Origin: an uncultured Sphingomonadaceae bacterium
GTDB lineage: Bacteria; Pseudomonadota; Alphaproteobacteria; Sphingomonadales; Sphingomonadaceae
Reading direction: 5' to 3'
Assembly: GCA_947493325.1 (NCBI GenBank)
Contig: CANLQI010000001.1
Span: 562,501-626,500, forward strand
DNA length: 64,000 nt
The first letter of the stretch is position 1; each line of letters begins with the position of its first letter. Below, piece after piece: positions 63,988 through 64,000 of this stretch. The notes under the pieces were generated by a model. It did no database searches, was not told where the DNA came from, and saw only the letters and a list, made by a program, of their open reading frames with translations. The position numbers were made by a program, and so were the translations under genes.

Positions 63988-64000
63988 CAGTGTATACTTA

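Overview
The window looks like a chromosomal segment of an alphaproteobacterium of the order Sphingomonadales (Sphingopyxis / Sphingorhabdus / Parasphingorhabdus-like). This rests on several sequence cues: a Ros/MucR regulator, a class II DAHP synthase, an extensin-like lipoprotein, a serC leader next to a serC-serA-hisZ-purA run, a TonB-dependent receptor ending in Phe, a cyanide-insensitive-type bd oxidase with a DUF2474 peptide, and abundant short palindromic intergenic repeats of the sphingomonad kind. Base composition is moderate, in the mid-50s %GC by eye. No phage, integrase, transposase, CRISPR array or plasmid gene was found, so this is housekeeping and physiological chromosome rather than an island.

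Layout. 1-490 is the end of an FtsX-type ABC permease. 0.5-13 kb holds a bile-acid-symporter-like carrier coupled to a CaiB-type CoA-transferase, a large TonB-dependent receptor, tRNA-Thr, a DUF429 protein, a membrane protein made of TM-helix repeats, an exported serine hydrolase overlapping rarA, and a GT4 glycosyltransferase. 13.5-24 kb, almost all on the minus strand, is a long maintenance block read as nifU-like, nitroreductase, tsaB, rimI, mucR, fur, plsC, miaB, phoH, ybeY, corC, ktrA, ktrB. It joins tRNA modification, ribosome maturation, metal homeostasis, phospholipid synthesis and K+ uptake. 24-31 kb has an M16 peptidase, the class II DAHP synthase with a 56-codon membrane-peptide gene three bases downstream, and an M20 peptidase-lipoprotein pair.

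31-35.5 kb is a three-gene signalling cassette: an OmpR-type regulator, an exported LysM-FecR protein and a CHASE2-PAS histidine kinase. 35.8-38.4 kb is a bd-type quinol oxidase operon with overlapping genes. 38-50 kb mixes tRNA-Gln, ilvE, a MarR regulator, an exported amidase, tlyA, tspO, a UbiK-like factor, a YbjN protein, proC and a LOG-family protein, with large repeat clusters between them. Upstream of the amidase lies a very short ORF whose Shine-Dalgarno is a 15-base perfect match to the 16S rRNA tail, followed by a strong hairpin. 51-57 kb carries serC (with leader), serA, hisZ and purA. 57-64 kb has a winged-helix protein, tRNA-Val, two small genes, a TlpA-like thioredoxin whose 5' end overlaps that of argH, an LptM-like lipoprotein, lysA, a shortened CysG-type siroheme enzyme and a DUF2721 protein.

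The points most worth a second look are the sORF-hairpin leader in front of the amidase (43456-43770), a ~150 bp palindromic element present three times with one copy split by other repeats (543-680, 39715-39983, 49711-49863), the CHASE2 / LysM-FecR / regulator cassette, and the siroheme enzyme that keeps a remnant of a methyltransferase domain.
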